22,457 bases of DNA from Anaerolineae bacterium (GTDB lineage: Bacteria > Chloroflexota > Anaerolineae > UBA4142), in NCBI GenBank assembly GCA_026417715.1, contig JAOACU010000009.1, positions 1 to 22,457 on the forward strand, given 5' to 3'. The notes under the pieces were generated by a model, which saw nothing but the letters and a program-made list of their open reading frames with translations, ran no database searches and was not told where the DNA came from. Below, in pieces: positions 14,193 to 21,768 of the stretch (position 1 is the first letter of the stretch; each line of letters starts with the position of its first letter). Made by a program: the position numbers and the translations under genes.

Positions 14193-15975
14193 AGCCCACT
14201 TCGCCTCCCACGTCCCAGTACCACTGTTGAATCTTGGTGCGGCGTTTCTCGACATCGCTGGGCAAAACGATGGGACGTCCGCGCGCATCAATGACGACGC
14301 CCAACGCGCCACCTTCGACTTGTGCCTGAAAGACACCACGTTTGGCATTCGGTAAACTGGCGCCGCCGGTCAGCCGAACCTCTAACGATGCTTTTTGTCC
14401 CAGCACAATCGGCACAAGTTCCAACGAACCGTGTTGCACTTCCAAATTGATGGGACCGCTGTTGGAGGGTTGCACACGCACGCGCGCGTCTAACTGTCCC
14501 TCACGATTCTTGGACTGGAGCGCAATCACTGGTCCCAATGTCGCCAAACCATCGTGTTCGAGTACGCTAGCGGCGGCTTCGGGGCACAAGGTGGCAAGCG
14601 CACCCCACGCAGGCACCAAGCCAAATGAATCTACTGCCAACGAAAAGACACCATACGGTTGCAACGCATCGAGCGCAACGAGCGCGAGCGCGCCCAGATT
14701 GGAATTGGAGGCAAACATACCACCGCTGAGCACCAACAACTCACATTCGTCCGTTGCAAGGTCTTGCGCGGCACTTGCCAACGCCACACGCGCGGCGGCT
14801 TGGAGCAAATACATCTCTGGACGCGTGAGGGGCAACGCGCGCGGATACAAGGTGTGATTCAACCAGTACGCGCACGCCTCGTCATCCGCCATCTCGATTG
14901 GTAACCATTCCAGCCATCGCTCCAACGGTACACGATCCAAAAGATTCGCGAGGTGCTGTCCCAGTCCCACATCGGCACGCAGAATCGTTTGCACCTGCTC
15001 GCCATCTACGGAAACGATGCTCGTTGCACTTGCGCCCAAGTCCACGCCCATCACGCGCAAACCATATCGTCGCGCCAGATAACGAATCGCGGTTTGAAAC
15101 GCCTGCGCGCTGGAGCGAATCGGCATCGCAGTCCAATTCGACAAATCGGTATAGCCCGGTAGCCATTTGATTTTCTTTTCGTCGTACAGGGCTTCGAGTT
15201 CGTGTTGTAACGGCAGGAGATTTTCGGTGTCCAACGTGGGACGCACATTATCCACCACGCGCAACGCGGTAACCTGCCCGATACGCTGCGCCACCTCCGC
15301 GCGCGCCGCGCTGTTGCCAGCGAAAATGACAGGTGGACGTGCGCCTTCATCGCGCGCAGCAACAATCGCCGTGACGAGATTGGTCAAATCGTACAACGCG
15401 GCGGTGGCTCCACCATCCACGCCCCCCACCAAAACGATTGCGTCTGCCTGCGCGCGCGCAAGTGTTTCCGCCGCGAGCACCATCGGGTCTTCAAGCACAG
15501 TGCGCGGTGTCTGTGAATCCGAATCGGGTGGTGGCGGCACCGTGATCGGCACCCAGCGTCCGATGCTCTCATCGAGCGCAAAGGTGGCGACTGTCATCGC
15601 GTGCGCGCTGTGGATGGCGCGTTGTGCACTCGTGATGCTCAATTCGCGACTCAAGCCGACGATTGCCACGCGCAGTGGCGCGGCGGCACTCGTCGTCGCG
15701 ATAAACGCGTCCACACCTTGCAGACTGGAATGTTCCGGCGTAATCAACTGCCGATCATCGGTCAAGAGTTGACGCCCTGTGCGCGCTTGGATTTGTCGAA
15801 TGGCATCACACACGCCCGCGAGCACGTTCGTGTCCGATGCTTGCGTCGTTGTGGCAGTGACACCTAGACTGAGCAGGCGATGTTGGTTATTCACCACATC
15901 CACCAGCGCGACTTTGGTTGTGACGCTTCCGATGTCCGCCACCAGAAGCGATTCGACTTTGTGTGGATCAGCCAT
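14185..15975 (-). CDS. GlmL/MutL-like ASKHA ATPase (glutamate mutase L family)
   Basis: 596 residues, standing after the HEPN gene by nine bases and overlapping the next gene. The N-terminal motif LLVADIGSVTTKVALVD (10-26) is an ASKHA phosphate loop. A second one, VMGVDLGASATSIVSVD, is at 308-324, and LSGGMFAS (416-423) fits the adenosine motif. DAIVLVGGVDGG (178-189) is also characteristic. This is the MutL/GlmL family, whose founding member is encoded beside coenzyme-B12-dependent glutamate mutase and is thought to maintain it. No mutase subunit, B12 gene or DNA-repair gene lies nearby, so it may work on something else here, perhaps its operon partners. It is not the mismatch-repair MutL. 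Confidence 0.88.
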   Translation of the reverse strand: MADPHKVESLLVADIGSVTTKVALVDVVNNQHRLLSLGVTATTTQASDTNVLAGVCDAIRQIQARTGRQLLTDDRQLITPEHSSLQGVDAFIATTSAAAPLRVAIVGLSRELSITSAQRAIHSAHAMTVATFALDESIGRWVPITVPPPPDSDSQTPRTVLEDPMVLAAETLARAQADAIVLVGGVDGGATAALYDLTNLVTAIVAARDEGARPPVIFAGNSAARAEVAQRIGQVTALRVVDNVRPTLDTENLLPLQHELEALYDEKKIKWLPGYTDLSNWTAMPIRSSAQAFQTAIRYLARRYGLRVMGVDLGASATSIVSVDGEQVQTILRADVGLGQHLANLLDRVPLERWLEWLPIEMADDEACAYWLNHTLYPRALPLTRPEMYLLQAAARVALASAAQDLATDECELLVLSGGMFASNSNLGALALVALDALQPYGVFSLAVDSFGLVPAWGALATLCPEAAASVLEHDGLATLGPVIALQSKNREGQLDARVRVQPSNSGPINLEVQHGSLELVPIVLGQKASLEVRLTGGASLPNAKRGVFQAQVEGGALGVVIDARGRPIVLPSDVEKRRTKIQQWYWDVGGEVGYA

Positions 15976-15984
15976 AAGAGGAAT

Positions 15985-16455
15985 TCAACTTGGCTCTGGT
16001 TCGTCCAACAACTTTTGGAGCGTGTTGATGATATACTCGGCTTTGGTAATTGCGTCTGCGGCATCGCGCGCGTCATAGCGCTCCATCGGCAAAAGGATTT
16101 CGTCGTCCTCTTGGATGGGATAGCGCGCTTTGTTCACATGGCGTTCCAACTGGGCTAAATAGCGATAGACCTGATTTAACTCTTTGGAACGTCGGTAGCG
16201 CAGGATACGACTGGCAAACAAGCCACTGATTACGTGCTCTTTCATCTCGATAATCTTGTACTTGAAGAGCACGGCTTTGGTCATCTTCTCTGCGGCCTGT
16301 TGGCAATGATAAACGGCGGTCCAATAATCGCCTTGTGCTGCCATTCGACGGGCTACGTCAAGTTCGGCTTTAGCCGTAGACTCGAAGGATTTCTGATAAT
16401 CCACGCGTCGTATTTCCTCGACCAGCGAAAGTTTGCTCGCACGAATCGCTCCCAT
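15985..16455 (-). CDS. HEPN domain protein
   Basis: 156 residues. The helical core DYWTAVYHCQQAAEKMTKAVLF (43-64) and KARYPI (109-114) are typical of HEPN proteins paired with minimal nucleotidyltransferases. Such pairs act as toxin-antitoxin modules, with HEPN as RNase and MNT as AMP-adding antitoxin. I do not see the R-x(4-6)-H RNase motif: R98 and H106 are too far apart. The ATG at 16455 makes it overlap the MNT gene by 103 bases in another frame. A later ATG at 16341 would avoid the overlap but removes the first helix (DYQKSFESTAKAELDVARRM), so the longer start is preferred. The product is probably cytoplasmic. Confidence 0.82.
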   Translation of the reverse strand: MGAIRASKLSLVEEIRRVDYQKSFESTAKAELDVARRMAAQGDYWTAVYHCQQAAEKMTKAVLFKYKIIEMKEHVISGLFASRILRYRRSKELNQVYRYLAQLERHVNKARYPIQEDDEILLPMERYDARDAADAITKAEYIINTLQKLLDEPEPS

Positions 16456-16817
16456 TTGAGAAGCAACGGCAGTTTACCCCAGACGATGCGATAACCTGTT
16501 ACCAGGCCGAACATCAACGGTCCAAAGCGATACATCTCGCGTCGTAGTTCGGTTAGGGTCAGCAAAATCGGCATTACGCTGATACCCGTCTCAATCACCA
16601 AATCGTCAAATTGATCTTGTAACAGTGCATCGCGTTGACTTCCGCGCGGTAATTGCCGCGCCACCACTAACAAGTCTATATCAGATGCGCGACGCGCTGT
16701 GCCTTTGGCATAACTACCAAACAGCACGATAGCAACCAAATTGTCACCAAGAGTATGACGAATCCGAACAATGACTTGAGACAGAAACTCGGCGGGCAAG
16801 TGTTGACGATACTTCAT
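16353..16817 (-). CDS. MNT-type nucleotidyltransferase
   Basis: 154 residues from ATG 16817, five bases beyond the stop of the membrane-protein gene. A longer frame exists but overlaps that gene. The active-site pattern LFGSYAKGTARRASDIDLLVV (32-52) holds the GS motif (G34, S35) and the metal-binding D46 and D48 of the polymerase-beta-like fold. MNT proteins adenylylate their HEPN partner and so neutralise it. The C-terminal 34 residues are read from DNA that also codes for HEPN in another frame, and the last 20 look unlike a conserved domain. The pair is inserted between envelope genes without breaking the polycistron, a sign of a captured module. Confidence 0.86.
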   Translation of the reverse strand: MKYRQHLPAEFLSQVIVRIRHTLGDNLVAIVLFGSYAKGTARRASDIDLLVVARQLPRGSQRDALLQDQFDDLVIETGISVMPILLTLTELRREMYRFGPLMFGLVTGYRIVWGKLPLLLKWERFVRANFRWSRKYDAWIIRNPSSLRLKPNLT

Positions 16818-16822
16818 CGCAC

Positions 16823-17458
16823 TTATCGAACGACCTGTAGCCAGTCGTGCAACAAAAAGTACACGCGGTTCACCAGAATCGAAATGCGCGAGACGGCAAG
16901 ACTCGCAAAGAGCGCGCCGAGCGCCATCCAAACAAACCAGCGTCCGATGGTACCCCAGCCGAGTCCCAGTGCCTCCACTGCCCGCGCGCCCACGCGCGTG
17001 GCTTGGGGGCGCACAAAGCGAAACGAGAGCAACGCGCCCAACGTTCCCACTACCAAGAGCGCGTTCTCCAGTGAATTGAGCGGAACAAGCGTCGCTGCCA
17101 GTTGCGGCACGAGTACGCCACTCAACGCGCCGCCCAACGCAAGCGCGCTACCTACGCCAAACAAGAACGCAATGCTCAGATTACCCAGCGGCGACCACGC
17201 CGCGCGCAGTTTGGACAACAACAACAAACCCAGCACCAACGGCACGATCAGATACGAGTTGGTCACAGGGTCTAGAATCAACGGATCCAAAAGTTTGGGA
17301 ATGAGGATGAGGTACACGGCGGCAGTCACCGCGTATCCAATCGCAACGCCCACGAAAATTGCTTGGGCGATGCGAAAGAGCGGTGTATCGCCCAAGAGAT
17401 AACTGAACACCACCAGCGTCAGGATGGCGCCGACCCATACACCAATCACGTCGGTCAT
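16823..17458 (-). CDS. polytopic membrane protein of the DUF6754 operon
   Basis: 211 residues with about six hydrophobic helices (roughly 5-22, 29-53, 66-82, 92-113, 133-150, 170-190) and few charged loops. The start ATG overlaps the stop of the zinc-ribbon gene as ATGA, so translation is coupled. No enzymatic motif is visible and I do not recognise a named family. The arrangement with the zinc-ribbon protein, another membrane protein and a DUF6754 protein suggests a membrane scaffold or channel-like partner. The C-terminus, NRVYFLLHDWLQVVR, itself contains a Trp-Leu pair similar to the partner's motifs, which may be coincidence. Confidence 0.82.
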   Translation of the reverse strand: MTDVIGVWVGAILTLVVFSYLLGDTPLFRIAQAIFVGVAIGYAVTAAVYLILIPKLLDPLILDPVTNSYLIVPLVLGLLLLSKLRAAWSPLGNLSIAFLFGVGSALALGGALSGVLVPQLAATLVPLNSLENALLVVGTLGALLSFRFVRPQATRVGARAVEALGLGWGTIGRWFVWMALGALFASLAVSRISILVNRVYFLLHDWLQVVR

Positions 17459-19635
17459 TTCGCTTTGCCTCTGTTGCGCGAGAACAAAAAGACCAGATTG
17501 CCAATCACAATTAAAACGATGAACACCAAGTTCGCCGCGTTTTGCGCGCCGACGCTAATCGTCGCGAGTCCGCGTTGATTCATCAACACTTCGTACTGTG
17601 CCGCGCCCATCAACCCACTCATCATCGCGCTCAATTGCTTTGCCTCGCGATACGCGCGCGCGCGTGGCTCTGCCGATGCGCTCACACCCGCGACCATTTT
17701 CACATTGACGCGCGGTTGCACTTGCTCCATCCATTTTTGTAACGCCTCGGGCGAACCTGCCAATTCGATCACCAACGCGACGTTGCGCCAATTTTGCACA
17801 CGCGCCAAGTCGGAGTACTGCGCGAGGGGACGACGATACAAATAATCGGTGGTTGTGGGCACCAAACCTGTCGCGGCGAGTTGACGGAGTCCGGCTTCTT
17901 GTCCAGCCAAGTATCCCAAGTTCAAATAGTTTGTCCCGTACGCATAATTGCCCGCCGCGCGCGCGGCATTGTCCAAAACACGTTGCGCGATTTGTGGTCC
18001 CGTTTCCAATGTGCTGATTGCGATGATTTTGGCGCGCCGTTGCATCAGATGCCGCACCAGTGCGTTCGCTTGCAAATCCATCTCACCGATGTTGCCCGGG
18101 TCATAATCGAACGCGACGAGAACGAGCGAATCGGGTGGGAGGGCTTGAATCGTGTCGTACAAATCAGCGGTGGGTGTACCGAATGTGCGAATGGACGCGG
18201 TCGCCAAATCGGGCAAGAAGAACGGAACGATGATCGCCAACGCGAGCAAGGTGTACACCAGCACGCGGAAAATCGAATCGCGGCGTGTGGATTTCTTCGC
18301 GCGTGTGGTGGGCGCAGTGGCTGGCGCAGCAAACACTCCTTCAAACAAACGCGCTTGCTCGGCGAATGGATTAGCGGTCGTCGCGGGCGGCAGCGGATGC
18401 GGTTCGGCGACAGCCGCTGCAAGCGGCAACACGCTGCGCAATCCTGCCAAAGGTCCCGTCGTTTCCACCGGACCCGTCTCGACGATTTGCGGAATCGCTT
18501 GTTCGACCGGTTTGAGCGCGGCAATCCAATCGGGCAGTTCGCCACGAAATTCCGGCGCCACCGCTTCTGGGGTTGGTGTGACTGGCGCGGCGGGTTGTGG
18601 CGTGCGCAACCAATCGGGCAAAAATTCTTCTTCGCCGGGTTCGATGTAAGGCGCGGCGGTCAACCACGCCGGCTTTTCCACTGTCGTCTCTTCCAGCAAT
18701 GTCTCACCCGGCGCTGCGGGTTGAATCGGCGCGCGTAATTCTTCTTCGCTGGGTCGAAGTGCTTTGAGCCAATCGGGAATCTCTTCCTCGGTAGCGGGAA
18801 CGGGCGGCGGAATTTCTGTCGTTGCTTCCAGCGGCTTGAACCAAGTCGGTGCCTCTTGCGCTGGCGCGGGTTCTTCCGTCGCGACAGTAGTTTCCTTAAG
18901 CCAATCGGGAATCTCTTCTGCTGTGGTGGTAGAGGGTGTACTCGCGAGTTCGGGAGTGACTTGCATCACCCAATCGGGCATTCGCGCGGCGCTGGGTGGT
19001 TCGGCTGGGCTGGGTGTTGCAGGCGCGCGTAACCAATCGGGCAGGTCTTCTTCCGCGATTTCAACGGACTCGGAAACGCGGCGCGCTTTTTCCGCCGGCG
19101 AAAGTTCTTCGGTTGTCGGTTCGGTTGTGCGCAAACGCGCTAGCCAGTCCGCCGATTCTTCTAATTCGATCGGGGCTTGACTTTCTGGAGTTTCTGGAAT
19201 CGCGGGCGCTTCTTCTTCCGCCACTTGCGCGCGCAGTTGCCCCAGCCAATCATCGGACTTGGGTTCGATTTTAGGCGCGGGTGGTTCGGCGGGTTGGCGC
19301 AGTGGCGCGCTTGGCTCCACTTTGGGCGCGCGTGGTTCGCTGGGTTGCGGAAGTGGCGCGCTGGGTTGCTCCACTTGGGCGGGCGGTTCCACCGGTTTGC
19401 TGGGAAGTGACAAGCCCTTGATGGGAGTCGGTGGCGGCGTCTTGTCAGTCAGCGTCGCCGCTGTAAGTGGTACGAGGCGCGCACCACACTTGCTACAAAA
19501 AACGTTTTCGATAGGGTTGGGCGTGCCACACATTGGGCAGACCAAACCGGCTTGTGGCACGAGGCGCGCGCCGCAATCGCTACAATATTTGCTACCGTCT
19601 CGATTCTTGGTTCCGCAGTGGGAGCACTGAATCAT
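17455..19635 (-). CDS. zinc-ribbon, DWL-repeat, membrane-anchored protein
   Basis: 726 residues from ATG 19635 (AGGTGA four to five bases upstream); a GTG six bases earlier is less likely. Two zinc ribbons start it: C4, C7, C18, C21 and C33, C36, C47, C50. Residues 58-440 are disordered, rich in Pro, Glu, Ala and Thr, and carry ten P/A-D-W-L-like motifs (Trp at 130, 164, 201, 222, 245, 266, 289, 324, 342, 370). After basic KKSTRRDS, a membrane helix at 455-475 leads to a domain of about 220 residues (VLVAFDYDPGNIGE, then YGTNYLNLGYLAGQEAGLRQLA). A final helix at 700-719 ends in SRNRGKAK. Topology is therefore cytoplasmic N-terminal arm, extracytoplasmic domain, cytoplasmic tail. Function unknown; the Trp motifs look like repeated docking sites. 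Confidence 0.85.
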   Translation of the reverse strand: MIQCSHCGTKNRDGSKYCSDCGARLVPQAGLVCPMCGTPNPIENVFCSKCGARLVPLTAATLTDKTPPPTPIKGLSLPSKPVEPPAQVEQPSAPLPQPSEPRAPKVEPSAPLRQPAEPPAPKIEPKSDDWLGQLRAQVAEEEAPAIPETPESQAPIELEESADWLARLRTTEPTTEELSPAEKARRVSESVEIAEEDLPDWLRAPATPSPAEPPSAARMPDWVMQVTPELASTPSTTTAEEIPDWLKETTVATEEPAPAQEAPTWFKPLEATTEIPPPVPATEEEIPDWLKALRPSEEELRAPIQPAAPGETLLEETTVEKPAWLTAAPYIEPGEEEFLPDWLRTPQPAAPVTPTPEAVAPEFRGELPDWIAALKPVEQAIPQIVETGPVETTGPLAGLRSVLPLAAAVAEPHPLPPATTANPFAEQARLFEGVFAAPATAPTTRAKKSTRRDSIFRVLVYTLLALAIIVPFFLPDLATASIRTFGTPTADLYDTIQALPPDSLVLVAFDYDPGNIGEMDLQANALVRHLMQRRAKIIAISTLETGPQIAQRVLDNAARAAGNYAYGTNYLNLGYLAGQEAGLRQLAATGLVPTTTDYLYRRPLAQYSDLARVQNWRNVALVIELAGSPEALQKWMEQVQPRVNVKMVAGVSASAEPRARAYREAKQLSAMMSGLMGAAQYEVLMNQRGLATISVGAQNAANLVFIVLIVIGNLVFLFSRNRGKAK

Positions 19636-19641
19636 AGTCAC

Positions 19642-20241
19642 CTAACCGCTGTATGGACGATCCCACCCCAGGAGCAATCGCAATGCTGTCGCCATCGTCC
19701 CTAGCGCGACACCAATCAAGATGCCGCGCACGCCGGCTGTCGCGGGCACGTTCAACACCCATTCGCGCGCGTCAGCCAAGATACCCAAGAGTGGTGTTTG
19801 CCCAATGAACACAATCAACGCGATGACGAGCATCCACGTTGCTTCGATCGTTCGCGCGCGCAACGCTCGATACGCGGCTGTCGCGAGGAAGAATGCCGTC
19901 AACGCGAAGAACGCGCTTTGCAAGGACACATACACATTATCGAAGAGCCATGTCATCGGTTCGCTGGGCAAACCAAACCACAAACCCGTGAGTGCAACCA
20001 CTGTGGCGGTGATCACCACAAGCGCGCTGTAACCCGCGCCTGTCTCCTGCCGATGAATCACGCGCGAGAGATGCACTTGTACCAGGTTGATCACGCCGAG
20101 CAACAAGGCAAACGCCGTCAGGATGATCGTCCACTCACGAAAGGCAAAGCCCAGCGCGTCGAGCAGTGGCGCCTCGAAAAAATAATCAATCAGGACGATC
20201 AATCCGACAGCAATTGCAATCGTGGTTGGAAGCCATCGCAT
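19642..20241 (-). CDS. polytopic membrane protein
   Basis: 199 residues with about six hydrophobic segments (roughly 5-22, 34-56, 70-92, 105-125, 135-152, 168-188). No catalytic motif is seen and no named family recognised. It starts one base after the DUF6754 gene ends (TAA A ATG) and stops six bases before the zinc-ribbon start, so it belongs to the same polycistron. A predicted cytoplasmic loop HLSRVIHRQETGAGY lies between helices two and three. It is likely a structural partner of the neighbouring membrane proteins. Confidence 0.82.
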   Translation of the reverse strand: MRWLPTTIAIAVGLIVLIDYFFEAPLLDALGFAFREWTIILTAFALLLGVINLVQVHLSRVIHRQETGAGYSALVVITATVVALTGLWFGLPSEPMTWLFDNVYVSLQSAFFALTAFFLATAAYRALRARTIEATWMLVIALIVFIGQTPLLGILADAREWVLNVPATAGVRGILIGVALGTMATALRLLLGWDRPYSG

Positions 20242-20242
20242 T

Positions 20243-21055
20243 TTAGACTAGTCCCAACGTGCGCAGTAAGACGATCCCCAACACAGCGGCGACAAGTATG
20301 CCGCGTAAAATGTCTTGCGCAAACAAACTGCCCAGATGCGTCACCTTGTTCGACAGGTACGCACCGCCCGCATAAATTTCTTCACCGATCAAAGGATGGG
20401 ACATCGTTGCGCCGACGAAAGGCAACACCTCTGGCGCGCTCGTCCCACCGATTTGTGTCAAGCCGCGTTGTGCGCCGGCTTCGCCCATCAACAAGAACTC
20501 GTCGCCGAATCGTCCAATCATCACATTGGCGACTAACTTTTGTTGGGTCAGCAAACGCATCGCGCCGACGGCATAGGGGAACGCATCCGAGCGCGGCGAG
20601 GAGAAGCACAACGGGTCGGGCGCGAGCAAGCGCGCGCGTGTGGGGTCGTACTCTTCGGGCACACCACTTTGGCGATACACACGCCGCAACACATCTTGCG
20701 CGACGGGCAACGCCGTTGGATGTGCGAGCGTGACAAGGGGTGGTGCCGCGCTCACGGCGCCGCGTTCCGCCAAGTATTCCAGCACATTGAGCGCGGCAAC
20801 CGTATCGGCGGTGAATTGATCACCCACGCCGCTTGTGCCCAGTGAGAGATGCACTGGTTGCCCCGATTCGACAGCGCGCGCAAAGAGACCGCGCAACGCA
20901 TCGTACGCGGCGATGGGGCGGAGGGTCAAATGTGCGCCGCGTTTGATGCCCCAATAGGCAAAGAACAGAATCGGGAGGAAAAAGAGCAGCAAGCCAAGTG
21001 CCAGGGCTTGGCGCGCTCCAATCGTCGAATTTAGAAGAGTCCACAAAACTTCCAC
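20243..21055 (-). CDS. DUF6754-type membrane protein
   Basis: 270 residues from a GTG at 21055; no ATG fits better and the ribosome site is weak. One helix at about 17-37 is followed by a basic KRG. The soluble domain at 45-240 contains VHLSLGTSGVGDQFTADTVAALNVLEYLAERG, LGTSG being a prominent conserved-looking patch, then APDPLCFSSPRSDAFPYAVGAM and MIGRFGDEFLLMGEAG. It ends with a helix at 248-268. I recall this architecture as DUF6754, an uncharacterised family in Chloroflexota and other bacteria; the name is from memory. It opens the operon with the zinc-ribbon protein and two polytopic proteins, which suggests one membrane complex. Confidence 0.8.
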   Translation of the reverse strand: MEVLWTLLNSTIGARQALALGLLLFFLPILFFAYWGIKRGAHLTLRPIAAYDALRGLFARAVESGQPVHLSLGTSGVGDQFTADTVAALNVLEYLAERGAVSAAPPLVTLAHPTALPVAQDVLRRVYRQSGVPEEYDPTRARLLAPDPLCFSSPRSDAFPYAVGAMRLLTQQKLVANVMIGRFGDEFLLMGEAGAQRGLTQIGGTSAPEVLPFVGATMSHPLIGEEIYAGGAYLSNKVTHLGSLFAQDILRGILVAAVLGIVLLRTLGLV

Positions 21056-21070
21056 GCCAATCTTCCCACA

Positions 21071-21105
21071 CGACCGACGACGGATGACCGCCGACCGCCG
21101 TCATT
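21071..21105. repeat. five GC-rich heptamers upstream of the DUF6754 gene
   Basis: Units CGACCGA, CGACGGA, TGACCGC, CGACCGC and CGTCATT run in one phase, ending 15 bases before the GTG start on the minus strand. Confidence 0.7.
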
Positions 21106-21122
21106 ACTGTTGCTATGCCGGT

Positions 21123-21150
21123 GTAGGACAGATTTGCAAACTTGTCCTAC
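21123..21150. repeat. GTAGGAC...GTCCTAC palindromic element, copy 2
   Basis: Arms GTAGGACAGATTTG and CAAACTTGTCCTAC meet with no loop and pair at 12 of 14 positions. The second arm is identical to that of the element at 12259-12284, and similarity continues about 45 bases to its right. Confidence 0.85.
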
Positions 21151-21261
21151 GTTTTCCATCTAATTTTCTAGTCCACCGTGTAAAGCGAGTTATTCGTTTC
21201 GCAACAGGTATGCCATTAAGCGCAAGAACACGTCAACCTGTATCCGCGCGCAACCGACGCG

Positions 21262-21552
21262 TTATGTTTTTTCGCTTTGGCTGGCTTCAAGGCGCGCAAT
21301 CAATGCCTCCACACCGTCTTCGTCTTCGATGAGTTGTGCCAGATCGCGCACATCGGTTTCTTTCAAGCCCAAAGTCAAAAAAGGTTGGGCAAGCCATACA
21401 AGTTGCGCGCCGAGAAACGCCAGCGGCTTGAAGGTTTCCAAAAACAAAATGGCTGGCGCGACCATTCCCGCTTGTTCGATTCGCTGTGCCAGCGCGGTGA
21501 TCAACTCCTCGCGGCGCGCGTCCTTGAGCATACTCACGAGTGACTCGGTCAA
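21262..21552 (-). CDS. 96-residue helical protein of unknown function
   Basis: The best start is a TTG at 21552, giving 96 residues; GTG at 21537 or ATG at 21531 would shorten it by five or seven. There is no clear Shine-Dalgarno site. The middle GMVAPAILFLETFKPLAFLGAQLVWLAQPFLTLGL (29-63) is strongly hydrophobic, perhaps a membrane-associated hairpin. Amphipathic helices flank it (RREELITALAQRIEQA; DVRDLAQLIEDEDGVEALIARLE). I recall similar small proteins in Chloroflexota without an assigned function. Its near-consensus promoter could also feed the downstream operon, since no terminator separates them, but a 206-base gap with repeats intervenes. Confidence 0.75.
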   Translation of the reverse strand: MTESLVSMLKDARREELITALAQRIEQAGMVAPAILFLETFKPLAFLGAQLVWLAQPFLTLGLKETDVRDLAQLIEDEDGVEALIARLEASQSEKT

Positions 21553-21564
21553 TTGGATATGCCC

Positions 21565-21593
21565 ATTATAAGACGACTAGCGCGATACGTCAA
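21565..21593 (-). promoter_or_regulatory. near-consensus promoter of the 96-residue gene
   Basis: -35 TTGACG (21593-21588), 17-nt spacer, -10 TATAAT (21570-21565). The expected RNA start near 21558 is only about six to ten bases before the TTG start. I see nothing else in 21594-21686. Confidence 0.85.
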
Positions 21594-21686
21594 GCGTGAC
21601 CCTAGTCTGGTCTGGGATAGTCGGAATTTTGCAATCTGGAGATCGTTGCCGCGTTAGAAACAACTTGTTTGCTTGTCAATGCGAAA

Positions 21687-21724
21687 AGCCCGCGTCACGC
21701 GTCTGTCCGACACGCGCGCGGGCT
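21687..21724 (-). terminator. terminator after the permease gene
   Basis: An 8-bp outer stem (AGCCCGCG with CGCGGGCT) and a 5-bp inner stem (CGCGT with ACGCG), with TTTTCGC on the minus side, lie 45 bases beyond the permease stop. Confidence 0.75.
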
Positions 21725-21768
21725 ATGAAAAAAGTCAACGCCTTGTCGAATGTGGTAAAATGTCGCGT

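Noticed and set aside
17794..18738. 314-codon plus-strand frame
   Set aside because: It is antisense to the zinc-ribbon/DWL gene and rich in Arg, Gly and Cys without motifs.
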